Part shown: piece after piece, positions 34,401 to 45,891 of the stretch | Layout of the letters: each line of letters begins with the position of its first letter | Numbering within the stretch: the stretch's first letter is position 1 | Assembly (NCBI GenBank): GCA_947561585.1 | Contig: CANNZV010002468.1 | Span: 1 to 64,000, forward strand | Source: Caprella mutica | Lineage: Eukaryota > Arthropoda > Malacostraca > Amphipoda > Caprellidae | Length of the DNA: 64,000 bases | Direction of reading: 5' to 3' | Made by a program: the position numbers and the translations under genes | The notes under the pieces: generated by a model | What the model was told of the DNA's origin: nothing | The model's input: the letters and a program-made list of their open reading frames with translations, nothing else | Databases searched by the model: none

Positions 34401-37400
34401 TGCGAGTCTTAGGGTGCCTGCGCATCAAAAGAGAGAAAGCAAGAAAGATGCGAGGCTCAGGTGCCTACACACCAAAAGAGAGAAACATGTGAGGCGAGAA
34501 CTACCACACACTAAAAGATGACATTAGTATTACTGTTTGCACTTGACAACCATAAAGAGTGATACCAAACTGACTCTTTGAGATATTACATCTCTTCACT
34601 CTTTCTTGCTCGATGCCAGTGTGTGCACCCCGTACATATCCATGTTAATTAATTCAATCTTTCTTGATTCGAACCTTTTGGTGTACAGGCCCCCTAATCC
34701 AGACAAGATTACTAAGATTTCTGCTCTATAGATTGAAGAAACTGATGGTAATTTCTTCTTGAGGCAGCTATCACGAAAAGTTACCGAGTCTTCAGCACCT
34801 TCATCTCTTTTGGATCTGTGCGAAAATATTGGTGTATAAGAAGTATGAGCCTCATTGTTTTGAAGTGAGAATGAGAATTGGTCACTATCAAGCAATATTT
34901 GCTGTACTTTCAAGCAAGTCGTTAATGATGTCGCTAAAGCAGATATTGAGATTAATCTGTTTAAAAGGAGTTATTTTGGAGATGAATACACGATTCTTTG
35001 CAACCACATAAAATTTCAATATTGTAATGAATTCATCAATCTTCCTCTAGAATTAATAACAAAGCCACAACTGTATGGGTTTTTTGCGTTGAAGTTGTTG
35101 TAGAAGTTGATTGATGAAGTCTTCGATGCCTTCTGTTCATCTTTTCAGATGGAGGGTGTTGATTTGAATTATCAACTATTATAATAGAATATTAACTTTT
35201 TTATTCTCATCAGTTTCAATATAAATGAGAGAAGAAGAACATAGCTTAGGCAAACTAGATAGGTCTTGCTCATCTCTTTGTGGTTTGAATTTGGTTATTT
35301 ATCCTGGCTGTTTTAATAAACCCTTCCACTCTTGACGGCATTTGCAATAGCCATGTAATTGTATGCTATTTCAACACGTTCGTGATTCAAGCAATTATTT
35401 GTGTGTTTGTTCCTGGACTTCTCTTCAGTAATGTAGGGGATGGAAGCATGGAACGTAACAGAAAATTCAGTCATGTCCACACGCTAAGTATGTAACATGA
35501 CTGAAATTTCGGCTCTGGGTCTGCGAATGGCATACTTAACGAACGTAATTTATAAAAGTTATTATAGCTATACAATGTGTGACTAATAACATGCATTACA
35601 AAAATAAGAAATAGAGTTTCAGGAGCGGAAAGGTTATAGTCTAGTAGGAAGATAGGGTTCCCATGATAGATTTTTTTAACTTGCATTTTTATAATCCCTG
35701 ATGTGTCTGGGAATAGAATTTACTTTGTTTCCATTCAAAAATGTGTCCCATGTAGGTTTTTAACCCATTTCTTTATCCATCTTGGGATTTCTTAGGACGA
35801 AAAAGTTAGGGGTAGAGGAAATACAAAGGAGTTTTTAGCATAGAAAAAAATGAGTAATAGATATAATTTTGGTATCATTGGAAAGGATATAAAAAGTACT
35901 ATCACATCAATCCATCACTTATTTTATCGGCGCACCGATAAGGTCACCAGGGGTCAAAAGGTCACGTTAAAAAGTTAATATTCAAAATTCAGGTCCTTCG
36001 AATTTGTTATCCATCCTGCTTCTAACTTAATTAATATTTTGGATTATACTTTATTTTGAATGAAAGTGTACATTGATAGGCAGTTTTTAAAAATAAAACA
36101 AAATATTTTAATTGAGTATAACAATATTTATCTTTTATGTAAAATCTAGATTTTTTTTCATAATTCCTGAAATTCCATTTCGACGTATTATTGTTTCCTC
36201 TGGCTATCTGTTATATTAAAAGGCCAATTATATGTTCTATGAATCCAAAAACTAATTACTTTCATATCTTGCTGTTTTATTTTAGTTAAAACTAATTGGT
36301 TAGTAATGTTGAAATATCAATGTATCATCATAACATCTAGTCTTCGTCATCACTACAAAAATTTTAATGGTCTCCTCCATAGTAAAACGTTTCTTCGTCA
36401 GTGTCTTCATCACACCGTTCCATTTCTTCTGCAGTCTTTGGAACTAACTCTACCAAGGCAGGAGGAAGTAGTGGACCACATGACCACACCGGTTCTAAAA
36501 CACCTTCAACATTTCGTTCCCAACCTTGTTCAGGGTCATATGTCATTGAAGACCAGAAAATTGAAATCTGTGCTGCAAAAATGAAAGTTAAAAGAATGTA
36601 TCATGGGGGTGCATGGGAACCCTATCTTCCTCCTCAACTATTAACGAGTTGGTAAAGTTTTGGTATCTTCATTTTTAGGGGAGGTTCTTTTGTTCCGGAT
36701 AAGTAAATTTGGTATTAAAATTGAAGTGATCAATGCTACAATAAGGAATTCAGTTTCTTCTATCAACTCGATTCAAAACACATAATTTACAGTCTATTCC
36801 AATTTAACCTATAGTTCCAAACTCCTCAGGTATTTTAAAAGGCGAGCCGAGAGATAGTGGCCCGTATGCTAAATCAGGCACTAGCAATTTGAAATAGCAC
36901 TACACACTATAGACCTAGTGCAACGAAAGATTTCAACTTGAAGTGCCCACCTCTACACTACTATTCATAGTGCCTACTTCCACACTACGATTTGGTATGC
37001 TAAATCTGGCGAAAGGTGAATTGGGTACTTCAATATTTTATTTAAAGTGTCCTGGAGATCACCCTACGAGACCACACTTGGTTTTATTTTCAGTATAGTT
37101 TGATGTGTTGACTTGTTTGCCATGGTCCGGGCCCATGGATCTGTTTGGTTTTCATCAAAGGCATCATTGAGAAATAGCGTAGGAACAACCGCTCATGAAT
37201 ATAAGCGTGTAGCTATTCCGCTTTAATGAAGACCATGTTGATACTATGGCAAATATTTTCCAAGGACTAATAATTTGCACACTAGGCCAAAACTTCTCAC
37301 AAATACTTTTTAAAAGAGTAGTGTGGCACTTCAAAATTCGTCAAAAAGCGAAGTAGCACCAAAAAGTCTTGCTGTGTAGTGCTAATTTGAAGTTCTTAGT

Positions 37401-40400
37401 GTGCAGCAGGGTACAGGAACATACACAAAGGGTATAGTAACTAGTAGACGACGCAAAAATATGACGTCACCAAGATAACCCATTTCTTGTTTGTGACCGA
37501 GCGGCTCATAATTCTTCGTATTTGCATGTTAATATCGAGAAGTTCAAAGTCATATTTTATAAGGTTTTCGTGTAAAAGAAAAGCGAAAATGGCGATTGAA
37601 CCTCAAAGTTGAATATACAGATATAATTCAGGTGTGTTTTTATTGTTCATTTCTTTTACTTAGCTAAAACTAAGAACTAGTGCTAGTTATCTGTTAAACT
37701 GTAGACACTTTAAAGTGCGCAGTGCTACTTCATAATGCTAGTGCTCTATTTAACACGGCCCAATAATCCTGACCATATATTAACTATTGAGAGCTACTCT
37801 ACCAGAGATAGTAGAAACATTTATTTGATATCAGGAGTTATTGCAGTGTAGGTACCTGTGCAGTCCATTGCAGACACCTGTGGAGAAGCTAGGAGATGTC
37901 TCCACCACGGTAGCCGGTAAATTGCTCGAAAACAATTGCTCGAAAGACAATTGCTCGAAAATAATTGCTCGAAAAACAATTGCTCGAATGAACAATTGCT
38001 CGAAAGAACAATTGCTCGAAAGACAATTGCTCGAAAAACAATTGCTCGAACGAACAATTGATCGAATGAACAATTGCTCGAATTATCAAATTGCTCGAAT
38101 GAACAAAATTGCTCGAATTATAAAATTGCACAGTTTTCGATTTTATAGAAGTCAGTTATTCATGAAGTGGAGCTGCACCTAACAATGCTTGTTTCATTTT
38201 GGTAATTGATCATTAATCATTCTATAAATGAATTCAATTATTACACATTCTGCATAATCATTTTTTTTTTCCTAAAGACCGTTTGTGTCATCTCGTCTGT
38301 AACATGTGAATTGGAATCATGTGGTGAATCAGTACTATTTATATTTTTTTTATCATAAAACCCGAAATATTTTATAGATTAATTTATTACTAGCCTATAT
38401 GTATGTGGGTGAAATAACTCTCGGGAGAAACCACCTGAGACAAGTGTGGGGGATGTGGGTCTAGGTGAACCCGATATCCCTCAGGATATCGGGATGGAAA
38501 CTTTACTTTCGTGATGAAAAATTACTCTGCCATAACTTTGAGTTATTTCACTTATTGAGGTGCCACAAACAGATAGGCTAGTAATAAATTAATCTACAAA
38601 ATTTTTCGGGTTTTATGATAAAAAAAATATGAATAGTAGTGATTCACCACATGATTCCAATTCACATGTTACATAGGAGATGACACAAATAGTCTAAAAA
38701 AAAAAAGATTATGCAGAATGAGTAATAATTAAAATCATTTATAGAATGATTAATGATCAATTACTGAAAAGAAACTAGGATTGTTAGGAGCAGCTCCACT
38801 TCATGAATAACTGACTTTTATAAAATCGAAAACTGTGCACTTTTATAATTCGAGCAATTTTGTTCATTCAAACAATTTGTTAATTAGAGCAATTGTTCAT
38901 TCAAGCAATTGTTCGTTCGAGCAATTGTTTTTCGAGCAATTGTCTTTCGAGCAATTGTTCTTTCGAGGAATTGTTCATTCAAGTAATTATTTTTCGAGCA
39001 ATTGTTTTCGAGCAATTGTCTTTCGAGCAATTGTTTTAGAGCAATTTACCTAGAACCCTCCACCACAAGGCCAGAAGATTCATTGTAGTGGGCAGTTTTT
39101 CAAACTGTGGAAATAATAATGATGAAGAACCAAATATTTTTAGCTCATTTCTAGTTCAAACAAACTGTACATAGCTAACTCTATACATGCTGTTAATTGC
39201 TGTTGGGATGACTTAGAAGTTATTCGAAATTAGCTCATTTAATTTCTAATTTTACAAATTAATTTAGGATAGAAACGGGATTTCATTTGTTTAAATGTTT
39301 TGAAGGAATATGTCTACCATAAAACTTTTTTGAAACTGGATTCTGTGGTAAAATATTAATACATTTTCAATTTAGCATATGGATCTGTGATAGTAAAGAG
39401 CAGTTGTAGTTACCATAGAGGTTTACTTGATTGAAAATTTACTAGATATGCACGAATACCATATTGCGATTTTGGTAGTAGAGAATAGTATCAATTACAA
39501 TTATTTTCATAGTATAGTATCAATAACATTTTAAAGTAGCTACAAGAATAAAGGCCATGACACCGAAAATCCTTATTCTATACAAGCTTCTTCATCAGAA
39601 CAACACTGTCTCGATCCAACAAAGTTTATCATACTGTGAAAAGGACTTGTTCGTATAAATCGGATGCCGTAATAAAATGACTTATATTCCATACATCCAT
39701 GGTGTACAATAGATATAGTTGTTGGTCTCAGTTAGTGTTTCGTGTAAGTAGCACTGTTATGTGGCCATCAGCAAGGCAACAGTTAAAAAGCTGATTTAAG
39801 TAATTCATTAGTTAACATAACATGTCATTATAGTTGATAGACATGATGAGTTTTTTGGAACTACTAAGACTTTGAATTTTAATTTCATCATGTTCCTGTG
39901 ATGAAGTGATATAGCTAAATGATTCGGGTCACTGTGTACTATGCTTTGATCCTGAACATCAGACATGTGTGATGTAATGAGTTATTTAATATGTATTCAG
40001 ATAAAGATCAAAGCAAAAAATATGTACTGTATTGTGGTTCTAGGTAAATTCACCGAAAACACATTCGCCGAAAATATGACAATTTTTTAGCAGACTAAGG
40101 TTTACTATAAAAATTTAAGTTTATTGAACATCCTGTGTTGAATGAGTACTTAAAATTGATCAGATTTTTTATTAACTATTAATCAATTGTCTGGTTTTAA
40201 TGCCATATAAAAGCTTGTTTTTTAGTCCCATTATAATAGTTTTTAAAATAAATTTGGTCGGGGTTTAACGTCTGCTTTCTCCATATCGTCAATATTTTAT
40301 AAAAGGAATAGTTATATGAATATTCTTAAAATGCTTTACAAAGGATATACAGAGTTCAATTAAAAATATTCTATTATTTAAAGATGTTATAAAACGTGAT

Positions 40401-43400
40401 TATTTCTAAAGAACAAATTAATTATAAAAATATGTTAAACTAGACTGGTTCCAATTTGACAGTCACTTGCGTGTGCATACATTTCACCTACACCCTGTTA
40501 CTGAATCTGAAACGGTTATAGCCAGCAAAATTAAAGATATGGTTGAATGCTATATCAACAAGATTTTTTACACTTGTATCAAATTCATTTAACTAAGCAT
40601 TTAACTAGTCCTTCAATACTGGTGTAGCTGTTTGCTAAGTGTTTTAAAGGTTGCTATTTTTATCTCTGTATTTAAATCTGGTAATCGTCTGGAAGTAGGT
40701 AACTATAGGCCTTAAATCTGTACTGAAACTATTTAACAGCGAATTGGAGAAGTGTATTTCTAACTTGATACTCTATAGTCTATTATCTCTCAGTCAATTT
40801 GGTTTCCAAAGTAAGAAATCTACTTTTGATGCTGTTTGCTGATTGATTGACTCAACCCAAAGAATCATGTATAGCTCTCATTCTAGACTTATGCAAGACG
40901 ATACCGAAGTATTCACCGATACCATGCCGATACCTCAGTTTTTCAACGATACAGATACCTAGATTTTCACAGATATCAATACCCTGCTGATAACGATACC
41001 TAGATCTTCACAGATACTGATACACTGCCAATACAGATACCTAGATTTTCACCGATAGTGATGCGGTACTTTGACTATTTAAGCGAGATCAAAAATTTTG
41101 ACTATTTAAATGAGATTCTTCCGATACCGATACTTCGTCCCATCGTCCATCCCTACATATGACACTGTTGATCATAATATCTTGCTGAAAAAATTACATT
41201 GTTAGGTATTAGAGGAGTGGTTTGGTAATGGATTAGGAGTTATACAGTGTGTTCGCAAAAAATGTATCCACTGCCATCGAAAATATCTCAAGTCCTATTT
41301 AGAATTCATTAATATTAATCTACGTAGCTATCTATGGAAACAATATATTATGCATATTTTCGTGAAATGATGAATAATGTAGATTCAAGGCAGTGGATAT
41401 ATTTTTTGCGGACACACTGTATATGTAATAGGCATCATTGTGTTAAAGATAACTCTTGTGTTTCTGATAAGGTGACCATTAGTATTTATATATTCAGAGA
41501 TAATTATATATATTTTTTTTTTTCTGACAATACAACTTTAGCAGGATCAGCCAATAAATTACGTTACCTTACTGCGCATTTTCAACTACGAGAAGGAAAA
41601 GGTAAATTTTTATTGGCTTGTATGAAATCAACTATCATTGAATAGTAAATTGTTAATAAATCAGTAGCTAGCTACCTAGATAATTGATGAGAAGAATAGT
41701 ATTCATATGTTTTTGAAACTTATTCAAACGTTTCAAAAGAAAGTGATTTTGAAGACAAATCGTTAGTTGAGCACTTGCATCAGTTTCAACCATGATCGCT
41801 ATCCAAACATTAGTAGCTATCTATCTAACTAAATAGGAAAAACTATTTTTGAATGATATCTTACTTTGCTGGACCAGAACAACATTCTGGTGATTGAGAA
41901 AAGCAAGATCCTTTTGATAGATTTCTAATCTTTTTTTAAGCGCCGTGATAATACCACAGGCATTTTCCAGAACTTCAGAACGGGAGTACTGCAATAGATT
42001 ATTTTGTTAACATCTAAAGATTTCAAATAGTATTATTTTAGATGGTTAAGAGAAGTTATATCCACTACAAGGTAATGCAAAGAGACATTAGGAGAAGAAG
42101 GTCTCACAGAAGAAAGGACAGTGAAAGAATGCTAAATCGAAGACTCAGCAACTACAGGGAGCAGTATTAGGCATCGATGGATAAGAGACCTAGGCAGTCA
42201 GTCTGCTTACCCATGGGTGTAGCAAGACAGAAGGAAAGATACAAAAAAGCAGATGAAAAATAAAACCACCAAACTAAAAAAAACTAAACAACAAAAACAT
42301 TAAACAGAAGAAGTTCAACATAGAGGTAGTCTTTTGAGGAAAATGAGATAGCAGCAATAATTATATAAAACCTATTGAAATTTCAATTAAATACCGATTT
42401 AGAAAAACAAAACTAACTAATAATAAGTTAGCCTAGCCCCTCAACCAGATTATGACCATTTCTTAAATACTTTGACAAGGTATTGTTTAAAATAAAGAAC
42501 AATACTTTATACAATACATAATCTAATTAACGAGGTTTTAAATACCTTTCAGTTTATTTATATGATCGAGTTGGCAATTAATTAATTGTTTTTCTTAGAA
42601 GCTAAAATTCCACAAACAATCTTATTTTAGTGGTTGAGGATGCACAAACAGCTGTAATAAATCAATAATTTTTATAACAAATTCAAGTTACAGCATTAAA
42701 CTACACACCTTTTTACCAGGTACAGCTGGTATACATCTACGTAGAGTTGAGAAGGAGTTTTTCATAAGATATCGTCTTCTCCTCTCCAGTGAATTTTGAT
42801 GAGCTCTTTTGGACACAGAGTCAGAACCATCTCCTCTTAATGAGTCTAGGTCATCATCTTCAATCTGAAAGAAATATCAAAAAGGAATTAGATGAGAATA
42901 GGTTCCAATTATTTAGCAAATAAAACCTAATTTGCTGGGCTGGGTAGTCCTTAAAATTGTTTTGTATATTATGCTGGTTTTTGTTAATATATTGGAGTGA
43001 ATACCAACACTTCAACTTAAACTGTGAGGGAATATTTTGATGAAAGAAAGAAATTTACAGTGATCAAGTCTACAAATTAATTAATTTCTATCATAATGCT
43101 TCATCAGATAATTGTTAATAGTATATTTACTAATTTCCCTTCTTCAGTCAGATAATATTAAAAAAAAATTAATTATTCGAAGAGGGAAGGGTGTAAACAA
43201 CATTTAGAAATAGATCAGAAGCATCCATAGTTTTTAAGAAATTTTATGGATGTAGCTATACCGAGATATAGGACATTTAAGGTACTTTTACATAAAATGA
43301 AGATGGAACAATGAGAATACACACAATTTCATTAAAGTTACATGGATAACTTCATTTTCAAGTTTGGTAACATAGACCCTTCCTCCATTGAACAAGTCAT

Positions 43401-43502
43401 AGCTATCTACTTTACTAATAGCTATATACATCAAATAAACAGAATACTCACATCACTCTCATTTTCAACATCTCTGTCGTAATCACTCACATTGGAAGAC
43501 AT
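31464..43502 (-). CDS. Max: MAX-like bHLH-leucine-zipper transcription factor (4 exons)
   Basis: Exons: 43502-43452, 42864-42709, 41988-41865, 32008-31464; all introns are GT-AG and phases agree, giving 291 aa. MAX is the obligate dimer partner of Myc/Mad-type proteins and binds CACGTG E-boxes in the nucleus. Exon 2 carries the basic region and helix 1 (KRAHQNSLERRRR, with the His, Glu and Arg E-box contacts; then SFSTLRRCIPAVPGKK). Exon 3 is helix 2 plus zipper (YSRSEVLENACGIITALKKR ... FLNHQNVVLVQQ) and aligns to MAX without gaps, keeping the Gln-Asn pair of the zipper. Intron positions after ESD, after GKK and after QQ match those I recall for vertebrate MAX. Exon 4 is a long acidic repeat ending in a basic tail (QPKRKKQRRY), as an enlarged version of the acidic-basic MAX C-terminus. 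Intron 3 is about 9.9 kb. The protein is divergent; a lineage-specific paralogue is possible. Confidence 0.85.
31500..31905 (-). repeat. Coding minisatellite, 24 bp unit, acidic EEEEVENG repeats in MAX-like exon 4
   Basis: About 14 copies of a 24-bp unit encode (E/K)EEEVENG. The more 5' copies carry Lys (KEEEVENG) and the more 3' copies Glu, with one short unit (KEKVENG). Because the unit is a multiple of three, length changes stay in frame. Open frames on the opposite strand and in the +1 frame are shadows of this array. Confidence 0.9.
32560..32900 (+). repeat. SINE-like 'TTTAACGTC' copy
   Basis: GGTTTAACGTCTGCTTTGG ... CGTATCGCTGACGTCAAAT ... GTGGCTCCATTAGCAGTCACC ... CTAGCGCTATCATCTAAAACTG. 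It matches the copy at 33105-33420 over its length. Confidence 0.6.
33105..33420 (+). repeat. SINE-like 'TTTAACGTC' copy, with terminal hairpin
   Basis: GGGGTTTAACGTCTGCTTCG ... GGCCATATCACTGACGTCAA ... and near the 3' end GATAGCGCC-CTA-GGCGCTATC, a 9-bp stem. A good reference copy for the family. Confidence 0.6.
33714..34915 (-). pseudogene. LINE ORF2 relic: RNase H region and 3' end
   Basis: The minus-strand frame near 34740-34690 reads KKKLPSVSSIYRAEILVILS, typical of a LINE-encoded RNase H domain. Near 34190-34140, RNEEADRSANDIS matches the conserved NEEAD segment of the same domain. Near 33890-33830, NCFVYLTVPHMWECPTYLDR matches the LINE fragment at 15300-15500. Several stops and frame changes; non-functional. 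It is an I/Jockey-like element by inference. Confidence 0.6.
34916..36363. other. MAX-like intron 3 sequence, nothing recognised
   Basis: Possible weak continuation of the LINE relic on the left; otherwise no supported feature. Confidence 0.4.
36364..36561 (-). CDS. Possible alternative or foreign terminal exon inside MAX-like intron 3
   Basis: A good acceptor (TTTCATTTTTGCAG) precedes a frame in phase 1 reading QISIFWSSMTYDPEQGW ... VWSCGPLLPPALVELVP ... ERCDEDTDEETFYYGGDH, stop at 36364. AATAAA-like sequence (AAAATAAAAC) follows about 85 bp downstream. The phase is compatible with the donor of MAX-like exon 3, so an alternative last exon is possible. It could equally belong to an unrelated gene or retrocopy. 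I do not recognise the family. Confidence 0.35.
   Translation of the reverse strand: MFWSSMTYDPEQGWERNVEGVLEPVWSCGPLLPPALVELVPKTAEEMERCDEDTDEETFYYGGDH
36859..37761. mobile_element. About 0.9-kb DNA element with GGGCCGT-type ends
   Basis: The left end GGCCCGTATGCTAAATCAGG-CACTAGCA is mirrored at the right (TGCTAGTG ... TTTAACACGGCCC). AGTGCTACTT-like subrepeats recur inside both ends. No transposase seen; target duplication unclear. Superfamily not assigned. Confidence 0.6.
37909..39057. mobile_element. Fold-back element, near-complete palindrome, CAATTGCTCGAA subrepeats, 9-bp target duplication
   Basis: CTCCACCAC flanks both sides (37900-37908, 39058-39066). The termini GGTAGCCGGTAAATTGCTCG and GGTTCTAGGTAAATTGCTCT are in register. 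Each end has an array of 13-18 bp units containing CAATTGCTCGAA (37921-38130; complement 38850-39050). The rest is also mirrored (for example ATCATTAATCATTCTATAAA and its complement) up to a centre at about 38480 near CGATATCC-CTCA-GGATATCG. Hence the whole 1149 bp is one long hairpin. ORFs crossing the arrays are meaningless. Confidence 0.9.
39067..40435. other. MAX-like intron 3 sequence with one terminal-motif copy
   Basis: Mostly AT-rich with no gene. At 40042, GGTTCTAGGTAAATTCACCG plus ACACATTCGCCGAAAATATG repeats the head seen at 9466. At 40258, GGGGTTTAACGTCTGC is a short piece of the SINE-like family. Confidence 0.45.
40898..41155. mobile_element. GATACC-subrepeat insertion inside the LINE relic
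   Basis: LINE coding reads ALILDLCK up to 40897 and resumes with YDTVDHN at 41157, so this block is an insertion. It is rich in CCGATACC and CAGATACCTAGATTTTCAC units. The right end, read in complement, is TAGGGATGGACGATGGGACG, hAT-like; the left end ACGATACCGAAGTAT mirrors part of it. Target duplication not seen. Confidence 0.65.
41245..41419. mobile_element. mariner-type MITE, CAGTGTGTTCGC ends, TA target
   Basis: A 175-bp element between TA dinucleotides (41243-41244, 41420-41421). The arms CAGTGTGTTCGCAAAAAATG...ATCCACTGCC and their complement match with few differences. Non-coding. Confidence 0.85.
42070..42330 (-). repeat. SINE-like copy related to 11952-12370
   Basis: The reverse complement contains TTCTGTCTTGCTACACCCAT, GGGTAAGCAGACTGACTGCC and TAGGTCTCTTATCCATCGAT, paralleling 12135-12200. 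It lies in MAX-like intron 2. Confidence 0.6.
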
Positions 43503-43680
43503 TTTAAAAGAAAAGAAGAAAAAATATCTGAAATATGTTTAATAGGGTTTAATTATTTATTAAATGGTCAAAAACACAGTTGTCATATAATTTTTTATGA
43601 AGGAATTAATTAGCAGTATTCTACATCTAACTTCTTCAATAAATTAAAAAATATACAGAAGAGTGTACCTGCAAAAACGG
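43503..43680 (-). promoter_or_regulatory. 5' UTR side of the MAX-like gene, possible UTR intron
   Basis: Upstream of the ATG, the minus strand has an acceptor-like CATATTTCAG about 30 bp before the start and a donor-like GCAG|GTACAC about 165 bp before it. This would put a non-coding exon at or beyond 43669. No core promoter motif is clear. Confidence 0.3.
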
Positions 43681-43684
43681 AGTT

Positions 43685-45730
43685 TGATCGAGTGTAGGAA
43701 TATATTTAACATCTGCGTCCCAAAAAATTTCAATTGAAGGGCTCAAAATTGTTTTTATAAACTGACCAATAAAATGGTCAGAGAGGATATGCTTCATTAC
43801 CTGGTGTCCAATATTCTACAGACTGGCAATAAACATAGGAATTGATTAAGAAATAGTCTCCAAGATCTTGCAGCAAAGATACATTTTCCCTCAAAAAAAT
43901 GCCTCAAATACCTATGCATTTTGCCCTTTGGCAACATGAAAATTAAAGTGGCTCAAAAAACAAAATTTGTGAGAAGACATTGTCCTTAGTGCGGAAAAGT
44001 TGCGAAATGATTAGAAAATACTCGGTGCAAAATCTTTTCTCAATCAGTTAACATCTTGAGGTTCCGCATGACATGTAAAGTTTAATTGTATAAATATATC
44101 TAATTTTGTTATAATTTTGCAATTTTAGTGCACTTAGGGCAAAGTAATCAACTTTCCTTTGGTTTCATTGTATTTATAAGTCCATTATGCTATTATATTC
44201 GGGATTTGATAATTTTTTTTATATATTTCTCTATATAAAATTTCCACAAAAGTATAGAAAATAATTTTTCATTCAAATTTAAAAATTAAAAAAAAATAAC
44301 ATCACTACTATATATATGATCACGAAGATTTGGAAGAAGAAGTGAAAATAAAAAAATAACTCAATAGTTTGATTTGAAAATTTTAGGAAATGTGCATCTA
44401 CATTGCAAGTAACTTAAAAAAAAAAATAATTCAAATAATATTTCAGATGCTACAATCATTTTACTAAAAGTTACTCTGAACACTGAAAATGCATTGCTAA
44501 AAAAACATTTTAAATAATTCTATTGTAATTTTTTTACAGTGTTCATGGGTAGTTTAACTACTAATTTCAAGTTAACCCTTTACTGGGCCAATGAAAAAAT
44601 GAATTTAATTTGAATTTTCGATTTGTAAACAAAATTCATTTCTAAGACACTTATTCGTTTGCATTTTTCCATTTTCTACGTATTTTTCATGGAAATTTGA
44701 TAAAGTGAAGTGATCATATATGATCACTTGGACCAGATGGTGAACTTCGAAAATTTGATTATAATGTAAAATATATATTAAATTAGGTACATTTCCTTTT
44801 ATTTAGTGAAAAAAATTTTGATATAAAATATGACCATACTATAAAATAATTCTCCATTTAAATTAAAACAATAATAATTTAAAAAAATTTGAAATGAAAA
44901 AAAAAAATATTTCAATAATCCAGTATTAGTTAATTCATAATTTGTGAAACTCTTACTTCAATTTAACTTCTCAAAATTATAATTTTTTCTTGTACTTTTA
45001 CATTTTATCTAACACACTTGTTTGACCTCAAATATATCCCTAAACCCTATTAATAGTAGTAAATATTAACATTCCAACCTATAGCAAAGTAGTCAATCTA
45101 CAATTTTTGCTCTAATAATTGTTTTTATTAGGTGGGGCCTTTGAGGGTAAAGGTCAAGATCAGAGGGGTTAATGCCCTGTTTCATTCAAAAATATAAAAT
45201 AATAAAATTTTGTACACAAAGAAAGATTGCCTAGCTTATTCTGAACAAAAATCATGATAAACTTTTTGTTCTAGGACTAATAATAGGACCTTTCAAAAAT
45301 GGTGATGTCAAGGCATTTTGCCCACCTTTTTTTCAAAAGTTCATAAGGTTGTAACTTTTGACCTTTAAGAGCTAGAAAGCTGAGATTCTCAAAATTGAGT
45401 TTTTTGGGCACAAGAACCCTTTGTAATAAATTTCACGCAAATCTGAAGCGGTGTGGTATTAAATTACATATTTTTTGGTCCACTTGTCATGGAAAGCTCT
45501 GAGGAGAAAAAAATCCACTGACATGTCAGTGGAATTCCAGTCTGTATTTGTGGTAAATTCCACCAACATGTCAGTGGAATTTTCTCCCCTTTGAAAATAA
45601 TATTCTGGCAAAGTCAGTGGATTTTTAACTATTTATTCTTATATTACCATTAATTTTCAATGGATAAATTGGGAAAATGTTGGTGGATCAGCCAAGTTAC
45701 TTGAAATTTATGGTGGACTTTTTGATACGT
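43685..45730. other. AT-rich intergenic sequence with repeat debris
   Basis: At 43790-43900, ATTCTACAGACTGG ... ACATAGGAATTGATT resembles the subterminal block of the P-like elements. At 45515, CCACTGACATGTCAGTGG is a perfect palindrome and is part of a repeat (ATCAGC...TTTATGGTGGA) seen again at 51020-51110. No gene. Confidence 0.45.
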
Positions 45731-45804
45731 ATCTAAAAGCTGAGCGGCACACCACAGTAAGACGCATCATATTATGGCGCACCACTGTACATTCTATTAG
45801 ATAG

Positions 45805-45874
45805 TGTTGAAATTTTAGTTAAATGTATTAAAACATATAAACAGTGTGTAATACATTTAACTAAAATTTCAACA
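45805..45874. repeat. 70-bp palindrome abutting the Copia polypurine tract
   Basis: TGTTGAAATTTTAGTTAAAT starts the block; the complement ends it, with 26-bp perfect arms and an 18-nt centre. On the minus strand it directly follows GTGAGGAGGAG, a polypurine tract, where the 3' LTR should begin with TG. A normal LTR matching 50309-50580 was not found here. Confidence 0.7.
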
Positions 45875-45891
45875 CTCCTCCTCACACGACA

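Larger units (their letters stand above)
40440..41600 (+). pseudogene. LINE reverse transcriptase relic, split by two nested insertions
   Basis: Translation in shifting frames gives ordered RT motifs: KVAIFISVFKSGNRLEVGNY (about 40647-40705), SQFGFQSKKSTFDAV (about 40793-40840), ALILDLCK (40874-40897), then after an insertion YDTVDHNILLKKL (41157-41200), and after a second insertion CVKDNSCVSDK and SDNTTLAGSANKLRYLT in place of the catalytic YADD region. Non-LTR type (Jockey/CR1-like by impression). Stops and shifts make it dead. It sits in MAX-like intron 3, on the opposite strand. Confidence 0.7.

Noticed and set aside
37821..39053. Several 70-110 aa ORFs over the CAATTGCTCGAA arrays
   Set aside because: They appear on both strands and in several frames because of the subrepeats; composition is pure repeat (SSNCFEQLF-like).
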